Numbered from the stretch's first letter, positions 25,706 to 33,071 are shown. The stretch: 64,000 bases of DNA from Elusimicrobiaceae bacterium (GCA_017546175.1 JAFYXM010000007.1:274456-338455); one strand, 5' to 3'. Translations and numbers: made by a program. Notes: generated by a model not told the origin, from the sequence alone.

Positions 25706-25933
25706 ATGGAAAAATACATTAAAGTAAAGGTACACGCGGACGAAAAGAAGGAAAAACTGGTAGAAAAATCCGCCGATACTTTTGAAATTTGGGTCAAGGC
25801 TCCCGCAGAGCGCGGGCAAGCCAATGCCGCGGTACGCAGCGTGTTGGCGCGCCATTTAAACCTGCCTGAAAATAAACTTTCGCTTATCAAAGGGGCCACC
25901 AGCCCTGCCAAAATATTTCTGCTTAGAGACTAA
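25706..25933 (+). CDS. DUF167/YggU-family protein
   Basis: 75 aa from MEKYIKVKVHADEKKEK; the alternative start at 25670 adds 12 residues with no ribosome site. The family core is recognisable: VKVHADEKKEKL, FEIWVKAPAERGQANAAVRSVLARHL and the C-terminal LSLIKGATSPAKIFLL. The function of YggU-like proteins is not established. It follows gpmI by 40 bases and is probably co-transcribed. Confidence 0.85.
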   Translation: MEKYIKVKVHADEKKEKLVEKSADTFEIWVKAPAERGQANAAVRSVLARHLNLPENKLSLIKGATSPAKIFLLRD

Positions 25934-25943
25934 AATAATAGTC

Positions 25944-25973
25944 TTGCCAAAAATCTTTTTAGTTTGTTATAAT
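25944..25973 (+). promoter_or_regulatory. Promoter of rpsF-ssb-rpsR-rplI
   Basis: -35 TTGCCA at 25944-25949, 18-base spacer, TGT plus perfect TATAAT at 25968-25973. Confidence 0.85.
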
Positions 25974-25986
25974 ATTTACAAGGAAA

Positions 25987-26075
25987 GAATCGCCCGGGCC
26001 GCAGGTGAGTAAGAGCCCAAAAGAGATTCAATGAACCTAAACGAGGCGGTAAAATAACGCCTTGTGAGGTTTTTT
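25987..26075 (+). promoter_or_regulatory. Structured leader/attenuator of the rpsF operon
   Basis: Two structures lie between promoter and rpsF. First, GAATC/GATTC (25987-25991 with 26025-26029) encloses GGGC/GCCC, with a GGCCG segment on one side: compatible with, but not proof of, the S6:S18-binding mRNA motif known from other bacteria. Second, AACCT/AGGTT encloses AGGCG/CGCCT (26034-26071) and is followed by TTTTTG, resembling an intrinsic terminator. This arrangement fits autoregulation by S6 and S18, both encoded in this operon. Confidence 0.5.
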
Positions 26076-26111
26076 GTCTGTAAAAAATCAGAGAATAAAA
26101 AGTAAATAATT

Positions 26112-26429
26112 ATGAGAACCTACGAAACAGTAACGATTGTAAAACCGCAACTCTCCGATACGGAAGTGGCGCAATTCGTAACCACGGTTAAAGAACTGGT
26201 TGCCAAACACGGTGGCGAAGTCACCAGCGAAGAAAAATTGGGCAGAAGAAAATTCACCCACGACGTAAAACACGTGCGTGACGGCTTCTACCTCTATTTG
26301 AAATTCAAAGCCCAGCCGAACTTTGTAAAAATCTGGGAAGACACCATGAAACTCAACGAAAAAGTGTTGCGCTCCATGGTTATGTTGGCCAATGAAGTAA
26401 AGGTCAAACCGGCCCCGGTGGCCAAATAA
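26112..26429 (+). CDS. rpsF: 30S ribosomal protein S6
   Basis: 105 aa. Family start MRTYETVTIVKPQLSD, central GGEVTSEEKLGRRKFTHDVKHVRDGFYLYLKF and terminal EKVLRSMVMLANE. S6 pairs with S18 on the central domain of 16S rRNA, and rpsR lies two genes downstream. No good Shine-Dalgarno is visible before the ATG (AGTAAATAATT), unlike rpsR and rplI. First gene of a conserved operon. Confidence 0.96.
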   Translation: MRTYETVTIVKPQLSDTEVAQFVTTVKELVAKHGGEVTSEEKLGRRKFTHDVKHVRDGFYLYLKFKAQPNFVKIWEDTMKLNEKVLRSMVMLANEVKVKPAPVAK

Positions 26430-26439
26430 GGCGGCGCTT

Positions 26440-26889
26440 ATGGCAGGCCAAGTCAGACTTCCGGAGCAGAACCAAGTCCTCATTTCGGGCCGCTTAACGC
26501 GCGATCCGAATGTAGCTTTTACCCAAAAAGGGCAGGCAGTGTGCCGCTTTGATGTGGCCGTGAACCGCCGTTATTTGGATCAAGCTACCAATGAGTGGAA
26601 AGACGATGTGGTCTATGTGCCCGTTGTAGTCTGGGGTCAAGGGGCTGAACGCTCCAAAGACCGCCTGAAAAAGGGTACCCCCGTTTATGTAGACGGCCGC
26701 TTAACCAGCAGCGAATATACGGATAAAGCCACCGGCCAAACCCGTCGTTCCTTGCAGGTTACTTGCCGCCGCTTACAAATTCTGGAAAGCGGTATCACCG
26801 GCGGTGATTATGCCCAACCGGCTGCCAAAGACGATATTCCTTCCGTAGACGTGGATCAACCCGTTATGGAAGATGATGTGCCTTTTTAA
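26440..26889 (+). CDS. ssb: Single-stranded DNA-binding protein
   Basis: 149 aa. OB fold with QNQVLISGRLTRDPNV, CRFDVAVNRRYLD, VPVVVWGQGAERSKDRLKKGTPVYVDGRL; followed by a short linker and the acidic tip MEDDVPF that recruits replication and repair partners. Binds and protects single-stranded DNA. Located between rpsF and rpsR as in most bacteria. Confidence 0.96.
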   Translation: MAGQVRLPEQNQVLISGRLTRDPNVAFTQKGQAVCRFDVAVNRRYLDQATNEWKDDVVYVPVVVWGQGAERSKDRLKKGTPVYVDGRLTSSEYTDKATGQTRRSLQVTCRRLQILESGITGGDYAQPAAKDDIPSVDVDQPVMEDDVPF

Positions 26890-26916
26890 AATTTAACAAA
26901 TACGAGGGAAGTAAAA

Positions 26917-27225
26917 ATGTCCGAAGAAATTAAAACCAATGTTGCTCCTGCCGCTGCTGCGGCTGCCAGACCGGAAAGACCGGCCAGACCGTTTGGTAAA
27001 AAACGCTTTGAAAGCCGCCGCAAAGTTTGCAAAGTTTGCGCGGAAAAAATTGACAATGTAGATTACAAAAATTTCCAGTTTGTCAAATCTTTCACCATGG
27101 AAAGCGGCAAAATTTTGTCCCGCCGCATTACCGGCACTTGCGCCAAACACCAACGCCAAATTACCAAAGCCATTAAACGCGACCGCAATTTGGCCATTTT
27201 GCCGTACTCTTTGCCGAAGAAATAA
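26917..27225 (+). CDS. rpsR: 30S ribosomal protein S18
   Basis: 102 aa. Core CKVCAEKIDNVDYKNFQFVKSF, ISRRITGTCAKHQRQITKAIKRDRNLAILPYS is typical, and the two Cys of the N-terminal CxxC plus His/Cys of TCAKH resemble the zinc-binding (C+) form. An Ala/Pro/Arg-rich N-terminal extension of about 25 residues precedes the core. GAGGGAAG ribosome site. Forms a complex with S6. Confidence 0.96.
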   Translation: MSEEIKTNVAPAAAAAARPERPARPFGKKRFESRRKVCKVCAEKIDNVDYKNFQFVKSFTMESGKILSRRITGTCAKHQRQITKAIKRDRNLAILPYSLPKK

Positions 27226-27243
27226 GTTTTAGGAGAATTTAAA

Positions 27244-27735
27244 ATGAAAGTTATTTTAAGAGAAAACGTAAAAAACCTCGGCATGGCCGGTGATATCGTA
27301 GAAGTGAAAACTGGTTACGCCAGAAACTTTTTAGTACCCCAAGGTTTGGCGGAAATCGCCACCCCGGGTGCTATTAAAAATTGGCAATTAGGCGCTGAAC
27401 GCCGTGCCAAAAAAATTGAAGCCGAGCTTAAAGAAGCCCGCGCTATCGCCGAAAAATTGGAAGGTGTTGTATTGCCTTTCACCAAAACCGTCAACAGCGA
27501 CGGCGTAGTATTCGGTTCTGTGAACAAAGCTGATATCTTCAAAGCCTTGACCGCTTTGGGCCACAAAATCACCAAAGACAATATTGAGCTTAACATGCCG
27601 GTAAAAGCCTTGGGTGAAACCGAAGTCGGCATTTACTTAAAACCGACCGTAACCGCTAAAATCAAAGTGAAAATTGAAGCTTTGACCGAAGTGGAAGAAA
27701 AAATTGCTGACGCCAAAGAAGAAGTAGCGGCCTAA
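27244..27735 (+). CDS. rplI: 50S ribosomal protein L9
   Basis: 163 aa with the signature MKVILRENVKNLGMAGDIVEVKTGYARNFLVPQGLA, a central charged helix and the C-terminal domain, plus a Glu/Ala-rich tail. AGGAG ribosome site. Last gene of the rpsF operon, followed by a strong terminator. Confidence 0.97.
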   Translation: MKVILRENVKNLGMAGDIVEVKTGYARNFLVPQGLAEIATPGAIKNWQLGAERRAKKIEAELKEARAIAEKLEGVVLPFTKTVNSDGVVFGSVNKADIFKALTALGHKITKDNIELNMPVKALGETEVGIYLKPTVTAKIKVKIEALTEVEEKIADAKEEVAA

Positions 27736-27764
27736 GCAAGTCGGCAGTAGTTCTCTGATTTATA

Positions 27765-27798
27765 CCCCGAGCGGAGTTTATTCCGCTCGGGGCTTTTG
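27765..27798 (+). terminator. Terminator after rplI
   Basis: Eleven-base perfect stem CCCCGAGCGGA/TCCGCTCGGGG followed by CTTTT. Confidence 0.85.
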
Positions 27799-27863
27799 AT
27801 TTTCTCTTGTCTTGTTTATATCTCTTCTTAGTTTTTTTATTTCTATATAGCTTTCTATTCGGT

Positions 27864-27897
27864 TTGACATGCCAAGCGGGGTTTTATACCATATAAT
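27864..27897 (+). promoter_or_regulatory. Promoter of ridA-malQ
   Basis: -35 TTGACA at 27864-27869. Candidate -10 boxes are TACCAT at 27887-27892 (17-base spacer) or the better-matching TATAAT at 27892-27897 (22-base spacer). Confidence 0.6.
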
Positions 27898-27934
27898 AAT
27901 AGACGTTTTACTTCATATATACGAGAGGAATTTT

Positions 27935-28312
27935 ATGAAAAAAGTAATTAACTCCCCCCAAGCTCCTAAGGCTATCGGACCTTATTCTCAAGCGATAGAA
28001 GACGGCGGTTTTATTTTTACTTCCGGTGTCTTGCCGGTGGATCCTGTGACGGGGGAAATCGGTGGCGGAGATGTAAAAGTGCAAACCGAATTGGTGCTTA
28101 AAAATTTGGAAAATGTATTGAAAGCCGCCGGTGCTCAGTTAAAACACGTAGTAAAAACGACCGTTTTTATGACAGATTTAACTTCTTTTGCGGAAATGAA
28201 CAGCGTGTACGCTTCTTTCTTTAAAGAAAATCCACCTGCCCGCACGACCGTGCAAGTGGCTGCTTTGCCCAAAGGAAGCTGTATTGAAATTGAAGCCATT
28301 GTGCGCAAATAG
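27935..28312 (+). CDS. ridA: RidA-family reactive enamine/imine deaminase
   Basis: 125 aa from MKKVINSPQAPKAIGPYSQAI, chosen for the GAGAGGA site. Hydrolyses reactive 2-aminoacrylate and similar intermediates released by PLP enzymes. Signatures: GPYSQ, IFTSGVLPVDPVTGEI, QTELVLKNLENVLKAAG and the terminal PARTTVQVAALPKGSCIEIEAIV with the conserved Arg and Glu. Lies 11 bases before malQ. Confidence 0.95.
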   Translation: MKKVINSPQAPKAIGPYSQAIEDGGFIFTSGVLPVDPVTGEIGGGDVKVQTELVLKNLENVLKAAGAQLKHVVKTTVFMTDLTSFAEMNSVYASFFKENPPARTTVQVAALPKGSCIEIEAIVRK

Positions 28313-28323
28313 CAGGTGAATAA

Positions 28324-29898
28324 ATGGCAAGTGTACATGAAGAGCTTTTAGCTACGCGCACAAATGGGATTTTGATGCCCGTTTCCTCTATGAAAACGGA
28401 GCAAGATTGGGGAGTGGGAGATTTTTCTTCTCTATGTCAGTGGACTCAGTTTTTGGGCGGCTTGGGCACTAAAATTATCCAAATTTTGCCTTTGCAGGAA
28501 ACGGCCCCCGGACAAAACTGCCCGTATTCGGCTTTAAGTGCATTTGCCATTGACCCTGTTTATATTGATGTTACTCAAGTCAGAGAAGTTAATCTTTCTC
28601 CCTTGGCCCGCCAGACAGTGCAAGATTTGCAGGGGGATATTGCCGCGTGGAGATTGTCTTGCAAGGCGGCTTTCAAACCCGTTAAAGATGCCAAACTGAA
28701 AGTGCTTTGGCAGGCTTACCAGTTTTTCTTAGAAAATGAAATTGCCAACTATTCTGCCCAGTACCAAGCTTTCCAAGCTTATTGCAGTTTGAATAAAAGC
28801 TGGCTGCGTAATTATGCCATTTTTCGTGCCTTAAAAGATTTTTACCATTGGCAAACATGGCAGGACTGGCCCAACGGACTAAACGCGTTTAACAAAGAAG
28901 CGGTGGACGCTTTTGAAGCCAAATACAAAGAATATGTAGATTTCTTTGCCTATGTACAATGGCAGGCCGATATGCAGCTGCGCAATGCCAAGGTGTGTGC
29001 ACAAAAAGCAGGTGTGTATTTGTTTGGCGATATTCCTTTCGGTACCAATTTAGACAGTGCCGAAGTGTGGAGCGAGCGGGAAAATTTCCGCTTGGACCAT
29101 TCCGTCGGTGCCCCTCCGGATCAATTTAGCGATAAAGGGCAATGTTGGGGGTTGCCTGCCTATAACTGGGACTATATTCAAGCTCATCATTATGATTTGT
29201 GGCGGCGCAAAATTCGCCGTGCGGTGGAATTGTACGATTTGTTCCGCTTGGACCATTTGGTGGGTTTTTACCGCACCTATGTTTTTGGCCCCTATGATGA
29301 AAAAGGCAGTTTTGACGTAGTGGAGGAACAGGCGCAAATTGACCGCGGATATAACTTCTTGAGTATGGTGTTGGAGGCTGCCCGCGGTGCCATGCCCGTT
29401 GGGGAAGACTTGGGCGTAATCCCCAATTATGTGCGCCGCATGTTGGTAGATTTAAAAATTGCAGGATACAAAGTATTGCGCTGGGAACGCGAGGATAACG
29501 GCTATTACCGTGAGCCGCGCAGCTACCCGGCGGTTTCTTTGGCCACTACTTCCACGCATGATACCGAAACGGTACGCGGCTGGTGGGAAACCATGCCTCA
29601 GTATGAACGCGCCAATATGTGGGAAATGATTACCGCTCAAAAAACAGACGGTAATGTGCCTTTTAATTTAGACACGCAAAAAGCGATTTTCCACCGTGTG
29701 TTGACGTCCGGTTCTGCGGTAACCATGTTCTCTTGGCAGGATATTATCGGCACGTTGGACCGCATCAACGTCCCCGGTACGGTGGGTGATGAAAACTGGA
29801 CCTACCGCAGTGCCTACACTCCTGCCGAAGCGGCCGAAGTGTACAAAGCAGAACTTCAAGCTTATAAAGACTTGCTGAAACAAACACAAAGAGCCTAA
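28324..29898 (+). CDS. malQ: 4-alpha-glucanotransferase (amylomaltase)
   Basis: GH77 enzyme, 524 aa, that transfers malto-oligosaccharide segments. Conserved: WGVGDF near the start, LPLQETAPGQNCPYSALSAFA, GDIPFGTNLDSAEVW, nucleophile Asp in DLFRLDHLVGFYR, acid/base Glu in MPVGEDLG, and Asp in TSTHDTETVRGWW. Full-length and intact. With glgA at 51276 and the CBM48 protein at 36209 it points to glycogen turnover. Confidence 0.96.
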   Translation: MASVHEELLATRTNGILMPVSSMKTEQDWGVGDFSSLCQWTQFLGGLGTKIIQILPLQETAPGQNCPYSALSAFAIDPVYIDVTQVREVNLSPLARQTVQDLQGDIAAWRLSCKAAFKPVKDAKLKVLWQAYQFFLENEIANYSAQYQAFQAYCSLNKSWLRNYAIFRALKDFYHWQTWQDWPNGLNAFNKEAVDAFEAKYKEYVDFFAYVQWQADMQLRNAKVCAQKAGVYLFGDIPFGTNLDSAEVWSERENFRLDHSVGAPPDQFSDKGQCWGLPAYNWDYIQAHHYDLWRRKIRRAVELYDLFRLDHLVGFYRTYVFGPYDEKGSFDVVEEQAQIDRGYNFLSMVLEAARGAMPVGEDLGVIPNYVRRMLVDLKIAGYKVLRWEREDNGYYREPRSYPAVSLATTSTHDTETVRGWWETMPQYERANMWEMITAQKTDGNVPFNLDTQKAIFHRVLTSGSAVTMFSWQDIIGTLDRINVPGTVGDENWTYRSAYTPAEAAEVYKAELQAYKDLLKQTQRA

Positions 29899-29908
29899 CA
29901 ATAAAAAC

Positions 29909-30457
29909 TTATTGCTGAGATTTTTCTTGTGAAACATCGGTGCCGTCTTGAGGTTGTAACTCAGACGGTACCGTTTGTGTAGAGGGGAGGGTTTCAGCGG
30001 TTATCTCTTGCGTGATTTGTGATTCTTCCACTATCGGAAAGAGTGTGTTTGCCAGTTGTTCGGTGGCAGTTTTAGAAGAAGAATAATTAGCTGCCGCTTT
30101 GGAAAACTGAGAAGTGATTTGCGTTCCTCTGACGTTTTTGGCAATTTCGGCTTCGTAGATGTGTCTTTTTACTTCAAAATCTTGCAAAGCCAAAAAGAGC
30201 GAAATTTGGTTAAAGAGTCTTTGTTTTTCTTCTTCCACCACGGCCGGACAGGTGGCCAAAGCCTGCGTAAGCGCTTGCAAATTTTCCTGCGCTTGCACAA
30301 AGGTGGCATTGTCAATAGCGGGGTTGGTGCGGTCCAGATCCGGCACGGCTATGGCAGAGGCCAAGCTGCTGCTGGTGGTGGGGACATAGCGGTTACCCAC
30401 CATCATGCCGCCGGTGAACACAAGACCCAACGTAAGTAAATAAAGAATATAACGCAT
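29909..30457 (-). CDS. Membrane-anchored hypothetical protein
   Basis: 182 aa from MRYILYLLTLGLVFTGGMMVG. One N-terminal hydrophobic helix (about 3-25), then an extracytoplasmic helical region (QENLQALTQALATCPAVVEEEKQRLFNQISLF in part) and a low-complexity tail rich in Thr, Gln and Pro. No family recognised. A longer frame from 30505 is unlikely because the promoter TGCTACAAT lies inside it: eight bases separate the box from this ATG, leaving a leader of about two bases. Confidence 0.6.
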   Translation of the reverse strand: MRYILYLLTLGLVFTGGMMVGNRYVPTTSSSLASAIAVPDLDRTNPAIDNATFVQAQENLQALTQALATCPAVVEEEKQRLFNQISLFLALQDFEVKRHIYEAEIAKNVRGTQITSQFSKAAANYSSSKTATEQLANTLFPIVEESQITQEITAETLPSTQTVPSELQPQDGTDVSQEKSQQ

Positions 30458-30465
30458 ATACAGAT

Positions 30466-30474
30466 ATTGTAGCA
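30466..30474 (-). promoter_or_regulatory. Extended -10 of near-leaderless hypothetical gene
   Basis: TGC plus TACAAT on the minus strand, eight bases before the ATG at 30457. Confidence 0.6.
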
Positions 30475-30497
30475 AAAAGTTTTGGAAAAAAATAAAT

Positions 30498-30527
30498 TTG
30501 TACAATTCTTAAAAAAATTGCTATAAT
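30498..30527 (+). promoter_or_regulatory. tRNA promoter P1
   Basis: -35 TTGTAC at 30498-30503, 18-base spacer, TGC plus TATAAT at 30522-30527, followed by ATTTATGTTGA. Confidence 0.7.
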
Positions 30528-30592
30528 ATTTATGTTGAAAATATTAGCGTTTCCGAAAGAAAAAATAAAAACTTTTCAGATTGGAAAAAATT

Positions 30593-30612
30593 TGCTATAA
30601 TATTTATGTTGA
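30593..30612 (+). promoter_or_regulatory. tRNA promoter P2
   Basis: TGC plus TATAAT (to 30601) followed by ATTTATGTTGA, repeating P1 almost exactly 74 bases downstream; the -35 is weak. Confidence 0.65.
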
Positions 30613-30664
30613 GGGTTTGACCCGAAGCAAACAAACCCTTAAAAGATCTTTGACCGTTTTTTTC

Positions 30665-30736
30665 GCGCTCGTAGCTCAGTGGTAGAGCATCCGCCTTTTA
30701 AGCGGGGGGCCGTGAGTTCAAGTCTCACCGGGCGCA
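30665..30736 (+). tRNA. tRNA-Lys (anticodon TTT)
   Basis: Cloverleaf fits: acceptor GCGCTCG/CGGGCGC (one G-T), D stem GCTC/GAGC, anticodon stem TCCGC/GCGGG with loop CTTTTAA, T arm GTGAG-TTCAAGT-CTCAC, discriminator A. CCA is not encoded. Served by the tandem promoters upstream and 14 bases before tRNA-Glu. Confidence 0.95.
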
Positions 30737-30750
30737 TAATTAAAATTTTT

Positions 30751-30825
30751 GCCCTCTTCGTCTATCGGTTAGGACGTCGGATTTTCAATCCGAAAAGAGG
30801 AGTTCGATTCTCCTAGAGGGCGCCA
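30751..30825 (+). tRNA. tRNA-Glu (anticodon TTC)
   Basis: Acceptor GCCCTCT/AGAGGGC, anticodon stem TCGGA/TCCGA with loop TTTTCAA, T arm AGGAG-TTCGATT-CTCCT, discriminator G followed by encoded CCA (unlike the Lys and Ser tRNAs here). The last 15 bases of the gene are part of a 69-bp direct repeat found again at 31016. Confidence 0.95.
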
Positions 30826-30879
30826 TTTGAAACCCGTTTGCCAAAAGCAGACGGGTTTTTTGTTTTTCATAGTAGCGTG
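30811..30879 (+). repeat. Proximal 69-bp direct repeat: tRNA-Glu 3' end plus terminator (attL-like)
   Basis: Begins in the T stem of tRNA-Glu, covers the acceptor 3' strand and CCA, the terminator hairpin and 11 bases beyond. Identical at all 69 positions to 31016-31084. Similarity continues about 27 bases further with a few substitutions and a three-base indel (TCTAGGAAAGAATC...). Confidence 0.95.
30829..30868 (+). terminator. Terminator of the Lys-Glu tRNA operon
   Basis: AAACCCGT/ACGGGTTT stem extended inward by TTGC/GCAG, six T after it. An identical copy lies at 31034-31073 within the distal repeat. Confidence 0.85.
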
Positions 30880-31015
30880 TCTAGGAAAGAATCGAACTCC
30901 TAACCCGCGAGAGAGCGTAAGCGAAAGAGGCGGAATAAAGAGCAAAACCAAAAGCAGTATTGCGCGAAGTCGCGCAAAATGGTTTTGCCGGATTTGCTGG
31001 AGGCAAAGACGATAG
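30880..31015. mobile_element. 136-bp insert between tRNA-Glu 3'-end repeats
   Basis: Non-coding segment bracketed by the 69-bp repeats. It starts with an inverted, degenerate copy of the tRNA-Glu T arm (complement of 30881-30903) and carries a large hairpin at 30942-30988: GCAAAACCA/TGGTTTTGC outside and TTGCGCGA/TCGCGCAA with a two-base loop inside. No ORF of note, no integrase. Together with the flanking repeats and the rest to 31133 this accounts for the 308 bases without a gene. Called a mobile element only on geometry: could be a decayed integrated element, a non-autonomous one, or a local duplication. Confidence 0.4.
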
Positions 31016-31084
31016 TCCTAGAGGGCGCCATTTGAAACCCGTTTGCCAAAAGCAGACGGGTTTTTTGTTTTTCATAGTAGCGTG
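31016..31084 (+). repeat. Distal 69-bp direct repeat (attR-like, tRNA-Glu 3' fragment)
   Basis: Exact copy of 30811-30879, holding only the last 15 bases of tRNA-Glu plus terminator, with no upstream tRNA body. This is the layout left by site-specific integration into a tRNA gene. Confidence 0.9.
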
Positions 31085-31133
31085 ATCTCTAGGAAAGAAT
31101 CAAATTCTTAACCCATAAGGAGATCATGTTGAA

Positions 31134-31964
31134 TTAAAATCTTTTTACTCTGCGGTGGCAGTAAGGTTGGGTGCCTTTCTTTTGGTAGTAGTGCTGATGA
31201 TATTCTTCGGCAGGCCAAAAGACATCCAAGGGTAAAACTTGTGTGGCTATTTGATATCCCTTATTCTCTAAAATCTTAATCAATTTTTCTACGGTTTCTT
31301 TTTGCTCTTGATTGGTGTAAAACACGGCGGAATGATATTGTTGACCGATATCGGGCCCTTGACCGTTGGCTTGTGTGGGGTCATGAATTTCAAAAAAGAG
31401 CTTGGTTAAAGATTCATAAGAGATTTTGCTCGGGTCAAAATAAATTTGCACCGCCTCAAAATGACCCGTTTTGGAAGTGCAGACATCCTCATAAGACGGG
31501 TTTTTAGTTTTTCCGCCCGTATAACCGCACTCAATGCTGAGTATGCCGTCTAAATCTTTCATCAGGTGTTGCACGCCCCAAAAACAACCTCCTGCAAATA
31601 CGGCAGTTTGTATGTCCGAAACAAAATCTAAGGAAAGGGAATTAACACAATGTCTGGTATTGGCGGGGGTAAAACCTTCCCCAAGGAAAACATGTCCCAA
31701 ATGGCCGCCACAATGACTACAGGTAATTTCGGTGCGTTGACCGTCTGCATCTAAACTGTGCGTTACGGCACCGTGGATTTCTTGGTCAAAGCTCGGCCAG
31801 CCGCAACCGGAGTGAAATTTATGTTCAGAAAGATATAAAGGTGCGCCGCATTGCCGGCAAACGTAAACACCTTTTTCCGTGTGTTGATAAAACTTGCCGG
31901 AGAAAGGACGTTCCGTACCTTTTTGCAAAATGATGTATCTTTCTTCTTGTGTTAATTCTTTCAT
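31134..31964 (-). CDS. msrBA: Bifunctional methionine sulfoxide reductase MsrB-MsrA
   Basis: 276 aa fusion that repairs both R- and S-methionine sulfoxide. MsrB half (1-115): zinc ligands C36, C39, C82, C85, substrate motif SGCGWPSF, catalytic C106 in RHCVNSLSLDF. MsrA half (about 118-276): catalytic C127 in GGCFWG, ECGYTGG, GHFEAVQI and Tyr-rich terminal region. The B-A order is opposite to the commoner A-B fusion. No clear ribosome site upstream of the ATG. Cytoplasmic (no signal peptide). Confidence 0.95.
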   Translation of the reverse strand: MKELTQEERYIILQKGTERPFSGKFYQHTEKGVYVCRQCGAPLYLSEHKFHSGCGWPSFDQEIHGAVTHSLDADGQRTEITCSHCGGHLGHVFLGEGFTPANTRHCVNSLSLDFVSDIQTAVFAGGCFWGVQHLMKDLDGILSIECGYTGGKTKNPSYEDVCTSKTGHFEAVQIYFDPSKISYESLTKLFFEIHDPTQANGQGPDIGQQYHSAVFYTNQEQKETVEKLIKILENKGYQIATQVLPLDVFWPAEEYHQHYYQKKGTQPYCHRRVKRF

Positions 31965-32014
31965 AAAAACATCTTAATAGTTCTTGCATTTATAAGCAAG
32001 ATTAAAAAAGTGTT

Positions 32015-32045
32015 AGAAAAAACCGCCATAAAGGCGGTTAAAAAA
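32015..32045 (-). terminator. Terminator after def
   Basis: Stem AACCGCC/GGCGGTT followed by six T on the minus strand; ends the long operon that begins at 37284. Confidence 0.8.
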
Positions 32046-32570
32046 TCAGTTCCAAGTGGGGCGGAGTTTCTTGAGTTCTTTTTTAATGGCCGGTTTTAAC
32101 GCGGGGTTAGCATGGTCAATAAACAAATGTCCGTCCAAATGGTCCATTTCATGTTGGAATGCTTTAGCCAAAAGGCCGCGTGCGCGTACCTTTACTTTTT
32201 CGCCATGTTCGTTTAAAAACTGAATGGTTACTTCCGTGGCGCGCGGCACTTCCACCCACAAGCCGGGCAGAGAAAGGCAACCCTCTTCCTCTATTATCTC
32301 TCCGGTTTTTTCAATAAATTCGGGGTTGATAATAACGATACGTTTTAAAGGGGCATCTTTTTTGTCAGATTCCGGAATCAAAATCAGCGCTAGCCGCATA
32401 TCCAAACCGATTTGATTGGCGGCCAAGCCCACTCCGTGCACGGCAAGACAGGTTTCTTCCATGTCTTGCAATAAGGCAGGAAGCTGGGGGGCGAGTTCTT
32501 CAAAATTTACCGGTTTTAGTTTTTTACGAAGAATCGGATCTCCGTATTTTACTACTTTGCGTATTGCCAT
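32046..32570 (-). CDS. def: Peptide deformylase
   Basis: Fe/Zn hydrolase removing the N-formyl group from nascent proteins; 174 aa. All three motifs are intact: GVGLAANQIG, EEGCLSLPG (metal Cys) and QHEMDHLDG (two metal His and catalytic Glu). Nine bases after ptsN; last gene of the operon before the terminator. Confidence 0.96.
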   Translation of the reverse strand: MAIRKVVKYGDPILRKKLKPVNFEELAPQLPALLQDMEETCLAVHGVGLAANQIGLDMRLALILIPESDKKDAPLKRIVIINPEFIEKTGEIIEEEGCLSLPGLWVEVPRATEVTIQFLNEHGEKVKVRARGLLAKAFQHEMDHLDGHLFIDHANPALKPAIKKELKKLRPTWN

Positions 32571-32579
32571 AATTTTCTC

Positions 32580-33047
32580 TTATTTTTTAATAAATTTTTC
32601 TGCTGCTTGTTGCGGTGTTTGGCACAGCGCTAAATCAGAAATAAAATCAGATTTAAAAGTTTCCGCCAATGCCGCCAAAAGCTGCAAATGCTGCTGAAAA
32701 AAAGCCGGCTGTGACGGAGATAAAAACAAAAACATGGCTTTTATGGTCACGGGCTTGGCAGGGTCCTTAATGCCTTGAGGCAAAAGGGCCAAAGCGGCTT
32801 TGATTTCGCTTAACTCTTCCAAGCGGGCATGGGGAATACTCAGCCCCGTATCAAGCGTAGTGCTCAGGCTTTCTTCCCGTTTTAAAATCTGGGTAAAAAC
32901 TTCGGCTTGGTCTAAAGACGAAGATCCGTCACACACCACTTGAGCCAAGTGGCTGATAACATCCGTCTTGGACAGGTTTCCCTTTAAAATGATAATTTTT
33001 TCAGCGGGAAGCAAGCTCTTTAAACAAACAGTTTTTTGCTCTAACAT
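32580..33047 (-). CDS. ptsN: PTS EIIA-type (PtsN-like) regulatory protein
   Basis: 155 aa PTS_EIIA type-2 domain. Phosphoacceptor His73 lies in TGLSIPHARLEEL, and FLFLSPSQP...HLQLLAALAETFKS is the usual second half. No EIIB/EIIC is attached or adjacent, which suggests a regulatory nitrogen-PTS type protein rather than a sugar transporter part. Located between a TPR gene and def. Confidence 0.85.
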   Translation of the reverse strand: MLEQKTVCLKSLLPAEKIIILKGNLSKTDVISHLAQVVCDGSSSLDQAEVFTQILKREESLSTTLDTGLSIPHARLEELSEIKAALALLPQGIKDPAKPVTIKAMFLFLSPSQPAFFQQHLQLLAALAETFKSDFISDLALCQTPQQAAEKFIKK

Positions 33048-33071
33048 AATCTAAACTTAATCTTATCAAAT

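Noticed and set aside
30769..31075. Small ORFs over the tRNA-Glu repeat region
   Set aside because: They translate tRNA, terminator and repeat DNA; no ribosome site and no plausible domain.
25980..31100. AGGAAAGAATCG shared by the rpsF leader and the tRNA-Glu flank
   Set aside because: A 12-base match is expected by chance many times in 64 kb; surroundings differ.
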